A stretch of 64,000 nt of DNA from CAVRAZ01 sp963719135 (GTDB lineage: Bacteria; Pseudomonadota; Gammaproteobacteria; DSM-19610). The stretch spans positions 1-64,000 of the forward strand of contig CAVRAZ010000007.1 in the NCBI GenBank assembly GCA_963719135.1. The letters run 5' to 3'. Positions 25,246-37,496 of this stretch are shown here, in pieces (the first letter of the stretch is position 1; every line of letters begins with the position of its first letter). The translations under genes and the position numbers were made by a program. The notes under the pieces are model-generated. The model worked only from the letters and a program-made list of their open reading frames with translations, was not told the DNA's origin and searched no databases.

Positions 25246-25495
25246 GCACTGCTACCAAGGTTCTTCTTGTTACCCGGAGCGTCCGCACCCGCGTCGCCCT
25301 GAACGTCCCGGCCGGCTCGCGTTCGGCTTCTCAGCGTGATCCCGCCACTGGCAGGACGCATCAAACCACGCCGCCCTCGTTGTTAGTATCGGATTTTTCC
25401 CAGACTATTAGTAATTCGCGGCCTTCTATTCTAATGAGCGCTTACAGGAGTGCAAGTGGGCGTCCGGCTGATATACAAGTATTTTTTCGAGTCGA

Positions 25496-28315
<2,820 letters not shown>

Positions 28316-28467
28316 GGGCGGATCTTGGCCTGGTTTGTTCCGGCGTCCTGCGGGCGCGCCGGCGCTGCGTGGCGGGCGATCGGGAGCGCACTATTATAAC
28401 GCGGTTGTGCGCCAAGTTCAGTTCGATCCTCTGAACAGGACTTGACGCCGTGCGGTACGCCGGCGAA

Positions 28468-29923
28468 TCAGGCGCCGGCGGGTCGCTTGGCGTGCTCGAT
28501 CGCCTGACCGTAAAGGCTCAGGTACTGCGCCGCGCTGTGATCCCAGGAAAAATCCTGACGCATGCCGTTCTGCACCAAAGCGGACCATGCAGCGGGCTTC
28601 CGATGCAGCGCCAGTGCGCGTTCGATCGCGCTGAGCAGCGCCTTCGGCGTGATGGCATCGAAGACAAAGCCCGTGCCGGCGCCGGCGCGGGCATCGACGA
28701 CCGAATCCGCCAGTCCGCCGGTGCGCCGCACCACCGGCGGCGTGCCGTAGCGCAGGCTGTAGAGCTGATTCAGTCCGCACGGCTCGAAGCGCGACGGCAT
28801 CAGGAACACATCCGACCCCGCTTCCAGCAGATGCGACAGCGCCTCGTCATAGCCGATGCGGGCGCCGACCTTTTTTGGATAGGCGCGGCTGGCTTTCTCG
28901 GCGACGGCTTCCAGTTCGCGCTGGCCGGTGCCCAGCAACACCATCTGCACCGGTTTATGGACCAGTTCGGGAATCGTGCTGAGAATCAGGTCGACGCCTT
29001 TCTGTTCGACCAGGCGGCCCACGTGGCCCAGCACGACCGCCTCGGGATTGACCGGCAGACCGAAGGCGCTCTGCAGCGCCGCCTTGTTTTCCTGCTTGAG
29101 TTCGATCGTCGCGGCGCTGTATGGGCGCGGAATGAACGCATCCTTTTCCGGATTCCGAGACGTCGTAGTCGACGCCATTGAGAATTCCCGACAGGCTGTC
29201 GCTGCGTCCGGCGAGCAGCCCGTCCAGGCCGCAGCCGTATTCGGGCGTGCAGATTTCCTGCGCGTAGCCGGGACTGACCGTGTTAAGCCAGTCCGCATGG
29301 AGCAGTCCGCCCTTGATGAACGAAAACCTGCCGTAGAATTCCAACTGACCGATCGCCCACCAGTCCGGGGGCAGCTTCAGGGCGTCGAAATCGGCGCGGC
29401 CGAACACGCCCTGGTAGGCGAGATTGTGAATCGTGAACAGGCTGGCGGGACGCCCGGTCTCGCGCGCCAGGAACGCCGGGATCAGCGCGGTCTGCCAGTC
29501 GTTGCAATGAACCAGGTCGGGGCGCCAGTCCAGCCCGGCACGGTCCATCGCCAGTTCGCTCACGGCGCGGCAGAAGACGCCGAAGCGCAGTGCATTGTCC
29601 TTCCAGTCGGTGCCGTCGGGCTGGCTGTAAGGGCCGCCCGGCCGGTCGAACAGGGCCGGGGCGTCGATCAGGTACAGCGGCATTGCCGTCCCGGGCATTG
29701 TGCCTGCCAGAATGCCGACCGGCTGATCGGCGCCGGGCAGGTCGAGCGAGGCGACTTTGGTAAGCTTGCCCGCGTTCCTGACCGCCGCCGGGTAGGCGGG
29801 CAGAACGAGGCGTATTTCTTGCTTCAGTTTACCGATGGCCGCGGGCAGGCTGCCCGACACGTCGGCCAGCCCGCCGGTCTTGATCAGAGGGTGGGCCTCG
29901 CTGCTCGCGAACAGGATATCCAT
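28468..29923 (-). pseudogene. glgA: Glycogen synthase, single-base frameshift
   Basis: GlgA adds glucose from ADP-glucose to glycogen. From ATG 29923 the first frame reads MDILFASSEAHPLIKTGGLA with the KTGGL substrate motif, DLVHCNDWQTALIPAFLA and SGILNGVDYDV. At about 29158 one extra base breaks the frame. The protein then continues in the next frame as NPEKDAFIPRPYS, HVGRLVEQKGVDLILS and the active-site region PSRFEPCGLNQLYSLRYGTP, ending at 28468. The repaired product has 484 residues, the normal length. Motifs on both sides are perfect, so this is either a very recent mutation or a base-calling error. Confidence 0.9.
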
Positions 29924-30086
29924 GCTGTGGTGTGGTCTGAATGGTTGCCGTGGTGGGTCGGCGCTAAGCCTGAGTGATGCAGGCCGATGCGTCAAGTCGT
30001 TTGGGTTGCCGCGGCGAAACGGGTATAAAGGGAGCCGGTACGCGGGCAAGCCGAATTTCGTTTCACTGAACGGGAGGAATCGAACG

Positions 30087-30995
30087 ATGCGCATAGCGAT
30101 AATGGGTCTGGGGCGGATGGGCGGCAACATGGCGCGGCGTATGCGCCGCGGCGGCATCGAGGTCGTCGGCCAGAACCGCACGGCCGCTGTCACGGATCAG
30201 CTTGCGAAAGAGGAGGGATTGATCCCTGCGTATACGTTTGCCGAGGCCGTCGGATTATTGTCGGCCCCGCGCGTCGTCTGGCTGATGCTGCCGGCGGGCG
30301 CCGTCACCGAACATGGGCTGGCCGAGCTTATCGACCTGCTTGAAGCGGGCGATCTGGTCGTCGACGGCGGCAACAGCAACTACCACGACAGTCAGCGGCG
30401 CGCGCATATCCTCGCCGAACACGGCATCGAATTCATGGACGCCGGCACCTCGGGCGGTATCTGGGGCCTGGAAAACGGCTACTGCCTGATGGTCGGCGGC
30501 AGCGACCAGGCGGCGGCGCTGCTCAAACCGGTGCTCGAAGCTCTCGCGCCGTCCGCGGAGCACGGCTGGGCGCACGTCGGACCGGTCGGCGCCGGCCACT
30601 TCACCAAGATGATCCACAACGGCATCGAATACGGCATGATGCAGGCGCTCGCCGAGGGCGTCGCCCTGTTGCGCGGCAAGCCCGAATTCAACATCAACGT
30701 CGCCCAGGTGACCGAACTCTGGCGTTACGCTTCGGTCGTGCGGAGCTGGCTGCTGGACCTGACGGCCGAAGCGCTCGCGCAGGACAGCACGCTGGACAGC
30801 ATCGCGCCGGTCGTGGCCGATTCCGGCGAAGGCCGCTGGACCGCGATCGAGGCGATCGACCAGGGTACGCCGGCGCCGGTTATCACCCAGGCGCTGGCGG
30901 CGCGCTTCACCAGCCAGGGCGGGTCCGATTTCGCCAACCGCGTGCTGGCCGTGATGCGCAAGGGATTCGGCGGTCACGCGGTGACCACCCAATAG
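30087..30995 (+). CDS. gnd: 6-phosphogluconate dehydrogenase, decarboxylating (short type)
   Basis: The enzyme oxidises 6-phosphogluconate to ribulose 5-phosphate. The 302-residue product is the short form of the family, often NAD-linked, rather than the 470-residue E. coli form. The dinucleotide motif is GLGRMGGNMARRM at the N-terminus. The substrate-binding signature VDGGNSNYHDSQRR is at about residue 92, and the catalytic lysine lies in HFTKMIHNGIEYGMMQ at about 172. ATG 30087 has GGGAGG about ten bases upstream. zwf starts 25 bp after its stop, so the two pentose phosphate genes are surely one operon. It is divergent from glgA. Confidence 0.93.
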   Translation: MRIAIMGLGRMGGNMARRMRRGGIEVVGQNRTAAVTDQLAKEEGLIPAYTFAEAVGLLSAPRVVWLMLPAGAVTEHGLAELIDLLEAGDLVVDGGNSNYHDSQRRAHILAEHGIEFMDAGTSGGIWGLENGYCLMVGGSDQAAALLKPVLEALAPSAEHGWAHVGPVGAGHFTKMIHNGIEYGMMQALAEGVALLRGKPEFNINVAQVTELWRYASVVRSWLLDLTAEALAQDSTLDSIAPVVADSGEGRWTAIEAIDQGTPAPVITQALAARFTSQGGSDFANRVLAVMRKGFGGHAVTTQ

Positions 30996-31020
30996 GCATC
31001 GGAACCGAGGCGCTCGTTTT

Positions 31021-32493
31021 ATGGAAGACTGCACGTACGTCATCTTCGGTGCCACCGGCAACCTGGCCGAACTCAAGCTGCTGCCGGCGCTGTATCGTCT
31101 GGATGCGGCCGGCCGGCTGAGCGAAGGGACGCGCATCGTCGGCTTCGGGCGGCGCGACTGGAGCGACGACGACTGGCGCAATCGGGTCCACACCTGGCTG
31201 GAGGACAAGCAGCTCGACGACAACGTCTGGGCGCGCTTCCGCGATCGGCTGCATTTTTTCCAGGGCAATCTGTCCGACGAGTCCGTCTATCCAGGGTTGC
31301 ACGACTATCTGCTCAAGGACTCGGTCTTTTCGCCCAACATCATTTTCTACATGGCGATCAGGCCCGCCGACTTCGGGCTGGTATCGCACCACCTCGGCAA
31401 GGTCGAGTTGAACGTCGAGAACGGCGGCTGGCGCCGGCTGGTGATCGAAAAGCCCTTCGGCTACGACCTGGAAAGTGCGGAAAGCCTGCAGCGGGGCTTG
31501 AGCCGCGAATTCCGCGAGGACCAGACCTATCGCATCGACCACTATCTGGGCAAGGGCACGATCCAGAACGTCATGGTGTTCCGCTTCGCCAACCTCCTGC
31601 TGGAACCGCTCTGGAACCGCAACTACATCGACCAGGTGCAGATCACCCACAACGAGGCGCTGGGCACCGAGGGCCGCGCGGGTTACTACGACGGCGCCGG
31701 GGCGCTGCGCGACATGATCCAGAGCCATCTGCTGCAGTTGCTGACCCTGGTGGCGATGGAGCCGCCGGCGAACATGGACGCCGAATCGCTGCGCGACGAA
31801 AAAGTGAAAGTGCTGCGCTCGATCCGGCCGATCACCCAGAGCGCGGTGAATGCCTTTGCGTTCCGTGCCCAGTACGCCTCGGGTGTCATCAAGGGCAGGA
31901 AAGTGCCGGGGTATCTCGATGAGCCGGGTGTGCCCGCCGACAGCGTGACGGAAACCTACGCGGCTCTGAAGCTACTCATCGACAACTGGCGCTGGCGTGG
32001 TGTGCCTTTCTATCTGCGCACCGGCAAGCGCATGGCTGAGCGCAATTCGATGGTGGCAATCCGTTTCAAGCACCCGCCGCAGCAGTTGTTCCGCGAGACC
32101 CAGATCAACCAGATCAAGCCCAACTGGATATTGCTGAACATCCAGCCCAACGAATGCATCCGCATCGAGATGCAGGTCAAGGAGAGCGGACTGGAGATGC
32201 GCACCGAGACCACGCGCCTCGACGCGAGTTACAGCGGCATCAACACCCAGCAGTTGGACGCCTACGAAACACTGCTGCTGGACGTGATCGAGGGCGACCA
32301 TTCGCTGTTCCTGCGCTACGACGAAGTGAGCTGGGCCTGGAAAGTCGTCGACCCGGTGCTCAAGGTGTGGGCCACCGAGCGCGACTTCATCCATACCTAT
32401 CCGGCCGGCAGTTGGGGGCCGTCGGGCGCCGACCGCCTGTTCGACCGCCAGGACCAACGCTGGCGCAACACGCTGGAAGACACCGAAGCCTGA
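31021..32493 (+). CDS. zwf: Glucose-6-phosphate 1-dehydrogenase
   Basis: Zwf catalyses the first step of the oxidative pentose phosphate and Entner-Doudoroff routes. The 490-residue protein shows the coenzyme fold at IFGATGNLAELKLLPALYRL, the EKPFGYDL motif and the active-site signature RIDHYLGKGTIQNVMVFRFA (about residue 175). The later RTGKRMAERNSMVAIRFK stretch is also present. In the N-terminal motif, ATGNLAELK replaces the usual ATGDLAKRK, an unusual but conservative pattern. It follows gnd closely; pgi comes 160 bp later after a REP-like palindrome. Confidence 0.95.
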   Translation: MEDCTYVIFGATGNLAELKLLPALYRLDAAGRLSEGTRIVGFGRRDWSDDDWRNRVHTWLEDKQLDDNVWARFRDRLHFFQGNLSDESVYPGLHDYLLKDSVFSPNIIFYMAIRPADFGLVSHHLGKVELNVENGGWRRLVIEKPFGYDLESAESLQRGLSREFREDQTYRIDHYLGKGTIQNVMVFRFANLLLEPLWNRNYIDQVQITHNEALGTEGRAGYYDGAGALRDMIQSHLLQLLTLVAMEPPANMDAESLRDEKVKVLRSIRPITQSAVNAFAFRAQYASGVIKGRKVPGYLDEPGVPADSVTETYAALKLLIDNWRWRGVPFYLRTGKRMAERNSMVAIRFKHPPQQLFRETQINQIKPNWILLNIQPNECIRIEMQVKESGLEMRTETTRLDASYSGINTQQLDAYETLLLDVIEGDHSLFLRYDEVSWAWKVVDPVLKVWATERDFIHTYPAGSWGPSGADRLFDRQDQRWRNTLEDTEA

Positions 32494-32539
32494 GCGAATA
32501 CCCGATCGATTGCCGGAGACTCCGATCGGATATTGAAAC

Positions 32540-32608
32540 GTCATCCCGGCGGAGGCCGGGATCCATTGATCTGAGCAGTCCAAATGGCGGCCTTGGCCGG
32601 CCTGACGA
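32540..32608. repeat. REP-type palindromic element between zwf and pgi
   Basis: An imperfect inverted pair starting GTCATCCCGGCGGAGGCCGG and closing with GGCCGGCCTGACGAC. It is of the same kind as the element at 35919-35986. Such elements fold strongly in RNA and often stabilise upstream mRNA or separate expression within operons. Confidence 0.65.
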
Positions 32609-32652
32609 CTTGATCCGAGGTAACGATTGCGAAGTTTCATAGCCGGGGACCT

Positions 32653-34302
32653 ATGCCTGCACTGACCGAGACCGACGCCTGGAAAGCGCTCGAAGCGCAT
32701 TTTCGAACGATTAAAGACAGCCACATGCGCGCCTGGTTCGACGCCGACCCGCGGCGCTTCGAACGGTTTTCGCTGCGCTGCGGCGATCTGTTGCTGGACT
32801 ATTCCAAGAACCGCATCACCGACGAGACGCTGCGCCTGCTGTTCGACCTGGCGCGCGCGCGCCAGGTGCCGGCCTGGACTGAGCGCATGTTCGGCGGCGA
32901 GAAGATCAATTTCACCGAAGGGCGCGCCGTGCTGCACACGGCGCTGCGCAACCGTTCGAATACGCCGGTGTACGTCGACGGCGAGGACGTGATGCCGGAG
33001 GTCAACGCGGTGCTCGCGAAAATGCGCGGCTTCAGCGAGCGCGTGCGCAGCGGCGACTGGAAGGGTTTCAGCGGCCGGGCCATGACCGACGCGGTCAACA
33101 TCGGCATCGGCGGCTCGGACCTCGGGCCGGTGATGGTGACCGAGGCGCTCAAGCCCTACGGCGGGCCGCTGCGCGTGCACTTCGTGTCGAATGTCGACGG
33201 CAGCCAGATCGCCGAAACGCTCGCGCCGCTCGACCCGCACAGCACGCTGTTTCTGGTTGCGTCGAAGACCTTCACGACGCAGGAGACGCTGGTCAACGCA
33301 CACTACGCGCGCCGTTGGCTGCTGGCCGCCGCCGGCGACGGATCGGCGGTGGCGAAGCACTTCGTCGCGCTGTCGACCAACGCCAAGGAGGTGACCGGAT
33401 TCGGCATCGACGTGCAGAACATGTTCGAGTTCTGGGATTGGGTCGGCGGCCGCTATTCGCTCTGGTCGGCGATCGGTCTGTCCATCGCACTCTACGTCGG
33501 CATGGACCGTTTCGAGGAATTACTGGCCGGCGCGCACGCCATGGACAGGCATTTCCGCATGGCGCCGCTGGAGGAAAACATGCCGGCGATCCTGGGGCTG
33601 CTCGGCATCTGGTACAACAATTTCTTCGGTGCGGAGACGTACGCCATCCTGCCCTACGATCAGCACCTGCACCGGTTTCCCGCCTATTTTCAACAGGGCG
33701 ACATGGAGAGCAACGGCAAGCGCGTCAACCGCGCCGGCGAAGCCGTCGGCTGCAGCACCGGTCCGGTGATCTGGGGCGAACCCGGCACCAACGGCCAGCA
33801 CGCGTTCTACCAGTTGATTCACCAGGGCACGCGGTTGATCCCGGCCGATTTCCTGTCTGCGGTGAACGCGCACCACGACATTCCGGCGCAGCAGCGCATC
33901 CTGTTCTCCAATTTCCTCGCGCAGACCGAGGCGCTGATGCGCGGCAAGACCGAAGAGGAAGTGCGCGAAGAATTGAAGGCGGAGGGCAGGCCGGCGGCCG
34001 ACATCGCCGCGCTGGCGCCGCACAAGGTGTTTCCGGGCAACCGTCCGACCAATTCGCTGGTCTATCCGAAACTCACGCCGGAAATGCTCGGCAGGCTGAT
34101 CGCGCTGTACGAACACAAGATCTTCGTGCAGGGTATGATCTGGGGCATCAACTCCTTCGACCAGTGGGGCGTCGAGCTGGGCAAGCAGCTTGCGAAGACG
34201 ATTCTCGCCGAGTTGGAGGCCGGGTCGAAGCCCGGCGCGCACGACGCGTCGACCGACGCTCTGCTGGCCTGTTACCGGCGATTGTTGGAGGCAAAAAAAT
34301 AG
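32653..34302 (+). CDS. pgi: Glucose-6-phosphate isomerase
   Basis: Pgi interconverts glucose 6-phosphate and fructose 6-phosphate. The 549-residue product carries the standard signatures: NIGIGGSDLGPVMVTEAL at about residue 152, the WDWVGGRYSLWSAIGLS block at about 260 and WGEPGTNGQHAFYQLIHQGT at about 375. The catalytic glutamate and histidine lie in these regions, and QLAKTI is near the end. The C-terminus is complete. Its stop codon lies inside the terminator hairpin of the opposing VPLPA-CTERM gene. Order gnd-zwf-pgi with glgA divergent makes a compact hexose phosphate hub. Confidence 0.96.
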   Translation: MPALTETDAWKALEAHFRTIKDSHMRAWFDADPRRFERFSLRCGDLLLDYSKNRITDETLRLLFDLARARQVPAWTERMFGGEKINFTEGRAVLHTALRNRSNTPVYVDGEDVMPEVNAVLAKMRGFSERVRSGDWKGFSGRAMTDAVNIGIGGSDLGPVMVTEALKPYGGPLRVHFVSNVDGSQIAETLAPLDPHSTLFLVASKTFTTQETLVNAHYARRWLLAAAGDGSAVAKHFVALSTNAKEVTGFGIDVQNMFEFWDWVGGRYSLWSAIGLSIALYVGMDRFEELLAGAHAMDRHFRMAPLEENMPAILGLLGIWYNNFFGAETYAILPYDQHLHRFPAYFQQGDMESNGKRVNRAGEAVGCSTGPVIWGEPGTNGQHAFYQLIHQGTRLIPADFLSAVNAHHDIPAQQRILFSNFLAQTEALMRGKTEEEVREELKAEGRPAADIAALAPHKVFPGNRPTNSLVYPKLTPEMLGRLIALYEHKIFVQGMIWGINSFDQWGVELGKQLAKTILAELEAGSKPGAHDASTDALLACYRRLLEAKK

Positions 34303-34321
34303 CGGCCCGGGGGCCGCTATT
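34298..34321 (-). terminator. Intrinsic terminator of the minus-strand VPLPA-CTERM gene
   Basis: A perfect 10-bp stem (AATAGCGGCC with GGCCGCTATT) and a CGGG loop. On the minus strand it is followed by a run of seven T (complement of 34293-34299), giving a classic intrinsic terminator. The pgi stop codon (34300-34302) lies in its far arm, so both convergent transcripts meet here. Confidence 0.8.
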
Positions 34322-34346
34322 CCTGTGCTGAACCGCTTGCGATCCG

Positions 34347-35096
34347 CTAACGGCGACTGCGGCGCCGCGCGACGCCGACCAAGCCCAACAGGCCGGAACC
34401 GAACAGCCATACAGCGGCCGGCACCGGCACTGGTGTTACATTGAATATGCTGGTAAACGCCGCAACATCCCCGGCGCTCAGCGAAAAGTGGATGGTGATT
34501 CCGATATCGCTATCGACAGATTCCGACGTGGGTATCGGTCCAAACGATGTATTCCCCGAACCGCTGCCGAAAAGGCCGGAAGCTGAAATCGTTGTGCCGG
34601 ATCCCCAGAGCGTGCTGGCTACGTTTCCGTCAATCAGCGCCGTATAGATGGGCGTTCCGGCATAGGCAATTGTCGCCGTGCCGTTACCGGTGTCAGTAAC
34701 GCCAGCGGAAATCGACCCGATCATTGTACCGACGGGAATCGCCGGGGAAACGCCGATGCTGGTCGTTACGGTATACGTCTGTGTCGAGCCGGTGTTGTTG
34801 GTGATGGTGAAGTTGTTGGTCACGAACGGGTCGCTGTCCAACGTCAGGTTCCAGTTGGCGAGGTCAAATCCCTGCGAGCCCTCCCAGTCATTTACGCTCT
34901 TGCCATTGGCGTTCGTGATAGTTTCCGCATTGTTCAGGCTGACAACCGTGCCATCGGCAACGTCGCTGCTACCCGACCAGCATGTTGTGCCACCGACGCA
35001 GACCTGCAGACCGACGGTTGCCGCCTGGGCGGACGTTCCGGCAAACAAAAGCGCGCCCATCGCGACCGCGCTCAGTGATTTGAATAAGTGCGCCAT
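34347..35096 (-). CDS. VPLPA-CTERM sorting domain protein D
   Basis: A 249-residue secreted protein. The signal peptide (SLSAVAMGALLFAGTSAQAA) is followed by a beta-rich domain with many Thr, Ser, Gly and Asn residues (DPFVTNNFTITNNTGSTQTY, ISAGVTDTGNGTATIAYAG). A Cys pair near the N-terminus (VCVGGTTCW) may form a disulphide. The C-terminal tail is VPVPAAVWLFGSGLLGLVGV followed by Ala-Arg-Arg-Arg, an exosortase recognition tail of the same type as in the cluster at 21-24 kb. It is a lone gene, with its own terminator and an AT-rich upstream region near 35230-35270. Confidence 0.88.
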   Translation of the reverse strand: MAHLFKSLSAVAMGALLFAGTSAQAATVGLQVCVGGTTCWSGSSDVADGTVVSLNNAETITNANGKSVNDWEGSQGFDLANWNLTLDSDPFVTNNFTITNNTGSTQTYTVTTSIGVSPAIPVGTMIGSISAGVTDTGNGTATIAYAGTPIYTALIDGNVASTLWGSGTTISASGLFGSGSGNTSFGPIPTSESVDSDIGITIHFSLSAGDVAAFTSIFNVTPVPVPAAVWLFGSGLLGLVGVARRRSRR

Positions 35097-35456
35097 TGTC
35101 CTGATTACCGCTCTCCGGATCCCGTAGGGTGACCACCTTCGCGAGTGGCGCCCGATGCTGTTCGTTCTTGCGTTGCTTTGCTCGCACTTGTTCTTATGTG
35201 TCTGGATACGGCTAGCAGGTTCTATGCCGAACAGTCAATTGTTTGTAATTTAAGACAATAATTATTCTGCACTTGGGTTGCTGTAAGAAACTTCGACAGT
35301 GACTGAATTCGTATCTTGTTGAAACATAGAGATGTGATCAATTCCGGGCCGGCCGAGCGGCCGATTATTCTGTCAAGTCAGTCGACAAACTGCCCTCGCG
35401 TACCGGCAGCGTGCCGTCGTGGACCGGGTGAGCGATACCAGAGCGTGGTTTCAGCG
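35097..35456. other. Divergent regulatory region between a VPLPA-CTERM gene and rnpB
   Basis: No gene is seen. It contains an AT-rich stretch (about 35230-35270) suited to a promoter for the minus-strand gene. The plus-strand promoter of rnpB lies at its right end, with a perfect TATAAT at 35457-35462; no good -35 box is visible. Confidence 0.5.
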
Positions 35457-35469
35457 TATAATTTTCCCA

Positions 35470-35829
35470 GAAGCCGGCCGGACAGTCGCTCCGCATCCTC
35501 GCGATGCGGGGAGGAAAGTCCGGGCTCCGCAGGGCAGGGTGCCAGGTAACGCCTGGGGGACGTGAGTCCACGGAAAGTGCCACAGAAAATATACCGCCAG
35601 GCGCCCTTTCGGGTGCGCCGGTAAGGGTGAAATGGTGCGGTAAGAGCGCACCGCGCTCCTGGCAACAGGAGTGGCAGGGTAAACCCCACTCGGAGCAAGA
35701 CCAAATAGGGGAACGTCGGCGTGGCCCGCGCTGTTCCCGGGTAGGTCGCTAGAGGTGCGCGGTGACGCGCATCCCAGATGAATGACTGTCCTCGACAGAA
35801 CCCGGCTTACAGGCCGGCTTCACTTTTTT
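35470..35829 (+). ncRNA. rnpB: RNase P RNA, bacterial type A
   Basis: This is the catalytic RNA that removes 5' leaders from tRNA precursors. The two ends pair in helix P1 (GAAGCCGGCC at 35470 with GGCCGGCTTC at about 35813-35822). Universal conserved blocks are present: GAGGAAAGTCCGGGCTC near 35511, GGTAAGGGTGAAA near 35620, then CAAATAGGGGAAC and CCCAGATGAATGACTGTC near 35775. A run of T follows directly, so P1 doubles as the terminator stem. The -10 box TATAAT ends eight bases before the 5' end, which fits a start at about 35470. Length about 355 nt is normal for a gammaproteobacterium. Confidence 0.95.
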
Positions 35830-35918
35830 CTCAGGGAACGCTTGCCTGAAGCGTCATCCCCGTGCATTCGTGCCGTGATCCCGGCCTGATTGTGGCGTCG
35901 TCTTGGCTTTATTGTGGC

Positions 35919-35986
35919 GTCATCCCGGCGAAGGCCGGGATCCGTTGCATTGCATGCCCTGGATGCCGGCCTTCGCCGGCATGACG
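35919..35986. repeat. REP-type palindromic element downstream of rnpB
   Basis: A symmetrical pair beginning GTCATCCCGGCGAAGGCCGG and ending GCCGGCATGACG. It is the cleaner relative of the copy at 32540-32608; partial arms (GCGTCATCCCCG) also occur around 35850. No gene lies between rnpB and miaB. Confidence 0.7.
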
Positions 35987-36117
35987 TTCGGAGACCTGAT
36001 TGGTGGTTTCCCGGCGGGCTGGTCCGGATGTTCCCGGTGGCTCTGCGGCCATGGGCGCGGCTGGATTTATGACCGCGATTCACGTAACGTGAACGACTCT
36101 GAACAAATACGAACCCG

Positions 36118-37485
36118 ATGTCCGGCAAGCTTTTTATCAAGACCCACGGCTGTCAGATGAACGAGTACGACTCGTCCCGCATGGGCGACGTACTGGTCAA
36201 AGCCCACGGCATGACGCTGACCCGCGATCCGGTGGAAGCGGACGTGCTGTTGCTCAATACCTGCTCGATTCGAGAGAAAGCCCAGGAAAAAGTGTTTTCG
36301 CAGCTTGGCCAGTGGCGCGAGTTGAAGGAGCGCCGGCCCGGCGTCGTGATCGGCGTCGGCGGCTGCGTCGCCAGCCAGGAAGGCGCTGCGCTGCGCGAAC
36401 GCGCGCCGTTCGTGGACCTGGTGTTCGGACCGCAGACCCTGCACCGGCTGCCGGCGATGCTCGACGAGGTGCGCGCCGGACACCGCGCGGTCGTTGACGT
36501 GACGTTTCCCGAAATCGAGAAATTCGATGCGCTGCCCCAACCGCGCGCCAACGGGCCGACGGCGTTCGTGTCCGTCATGGAGGGGTGCAGCAAGTATTGT
36601 ACGTTCTGCGTGGTGCCCTACACGCGCGGCGAGGAGGTGAGCCGTCCGTTCGACGACGTCATCGCCGAATGCGCGGGACTGGCGGCGCAGAGCGTGCGTG
36701 AAATCACGCTGCTCGGCCAGAACGTCAACGCCTATCGCGGCGCGACGGCCGACGGCTCGACCGCCGATCTCGCGCTGCTGATCGACTACGTCGCGGCGAT
36801 CGACGGCATCGGCCGCATCCGCTACACCACCTCGCATCCGCTGGAAATGAGCGACAGCCTGATCGAAGCCTATCGCGACGTGCCGGCGCTGGTCGGACAT
36901 CTGCATCTGCCGGTGCAAAGCGGATCGGACCGCATCCTCGCGCTGATGAAGCGCAACCATACCGTGCTGGAATACAAATCGCACATCCGCAAATTGCGCG
37001 AGGCGCGCCCGCGCATCAGCCTCTCGTCGGATTTCATCGTCGGCTTTCCCGGCGAGACCGACGCGGATTTCGAAGCGACGCTGCGCCTGATCGACGACAT
37101 CGGGTTCGATCAGTCGTTCAGCTTCATTTACAGCCGCCGGCCGGGAACACCGGCGGCCGAACTGCCCGACGACGTTTCGCCGGAGACGAAGAAACAGCGC
37201 CTCGCGCGTCTACAGGCGCGCATCAACGAATCCGCGGCCGCCATCGGCGCGGCCATGGTCGGCACCGAACAGCGGATTCTCGTCGAAGGACCGTCGAAGA
37301 AAGACCCGTTGCGGATGTCGGGGCGCACCGAGAACAATCGGGTCGTCAACTTTTCAGCGGGACCCGTGCCGATCGGCCGCTTCGTACGCGTGCGCATCAC
37401 CGAAGCGCTGCCCAATTCGCTGCGCGGCGATTTTGTCGCTGTGGACGATACGACCATCGGCGATAGTCTGGTCAACTGCGGCTGA
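36118..37485 (+). CDS. miaB: tRNA-2-methylthio-N6-dimethylallyladenosine synthase
   Basis: MiaB is a radical-SAM methylthiotransferase that modifies A37 of tRNAs reading UNN codons. The 455-residue product shows the N-terminal cluster cysteines in KTHGCQMNEYDSS, NTCSIREKAQEK and GVGGCVASQEG. The radical-SAM motif CSKYCTFCVVPY is at about residue 158. The C-terminal TRAM domain begins around VGTEQRILVEGPS. ATG 36118 is chosen because the family start (SGKLFIKTHGCQMN) follows; no strong ribosome site is seen. It leads the conserved miaB-ybeZ-ybeY-corC-lnt group. Confidence 0.95.
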   Translation: MSGKLFIKTHGCQMNEYDSSRMGDVLVKAHGMTLTRDPVEADVLLLNTCSIREKAQEKVFSQLGQWRELKERRPGVVIGVGGCVASQEGAALRERAPFVDLVFGPQTLHRLPAMLDEVRAGHRAVVDVTFPEIEKFDALPQPRANGPTAFVSVMEGCSKYCTFCVVPYTRGEEVSRPFDDVIAECAGLAAQSVREITLLGQNVNAYRGATADGSTADLALLIDYVAAIDGIGRIRYTTSHPLEMSDSLIEAYRDVPALVGHLHLPVQSGSDRILALMKRNHTVLEYKSHIRKLREARPRISLSSDFIVGFPGETDADFEATLRLIDDIGFDQSFSFIYSRRPGTPAAELPDDVSPETKKQRLARLQARINESAAAIGAAMVGTEQRILVEGPSKKDPLRMSGRTENNRVVNFSAGPVPIGRFVRVRITEALPNSLRGDFVAVDDTTIGDSLVNCG

Positions 37486-37496
37486 CAGCAGACACT

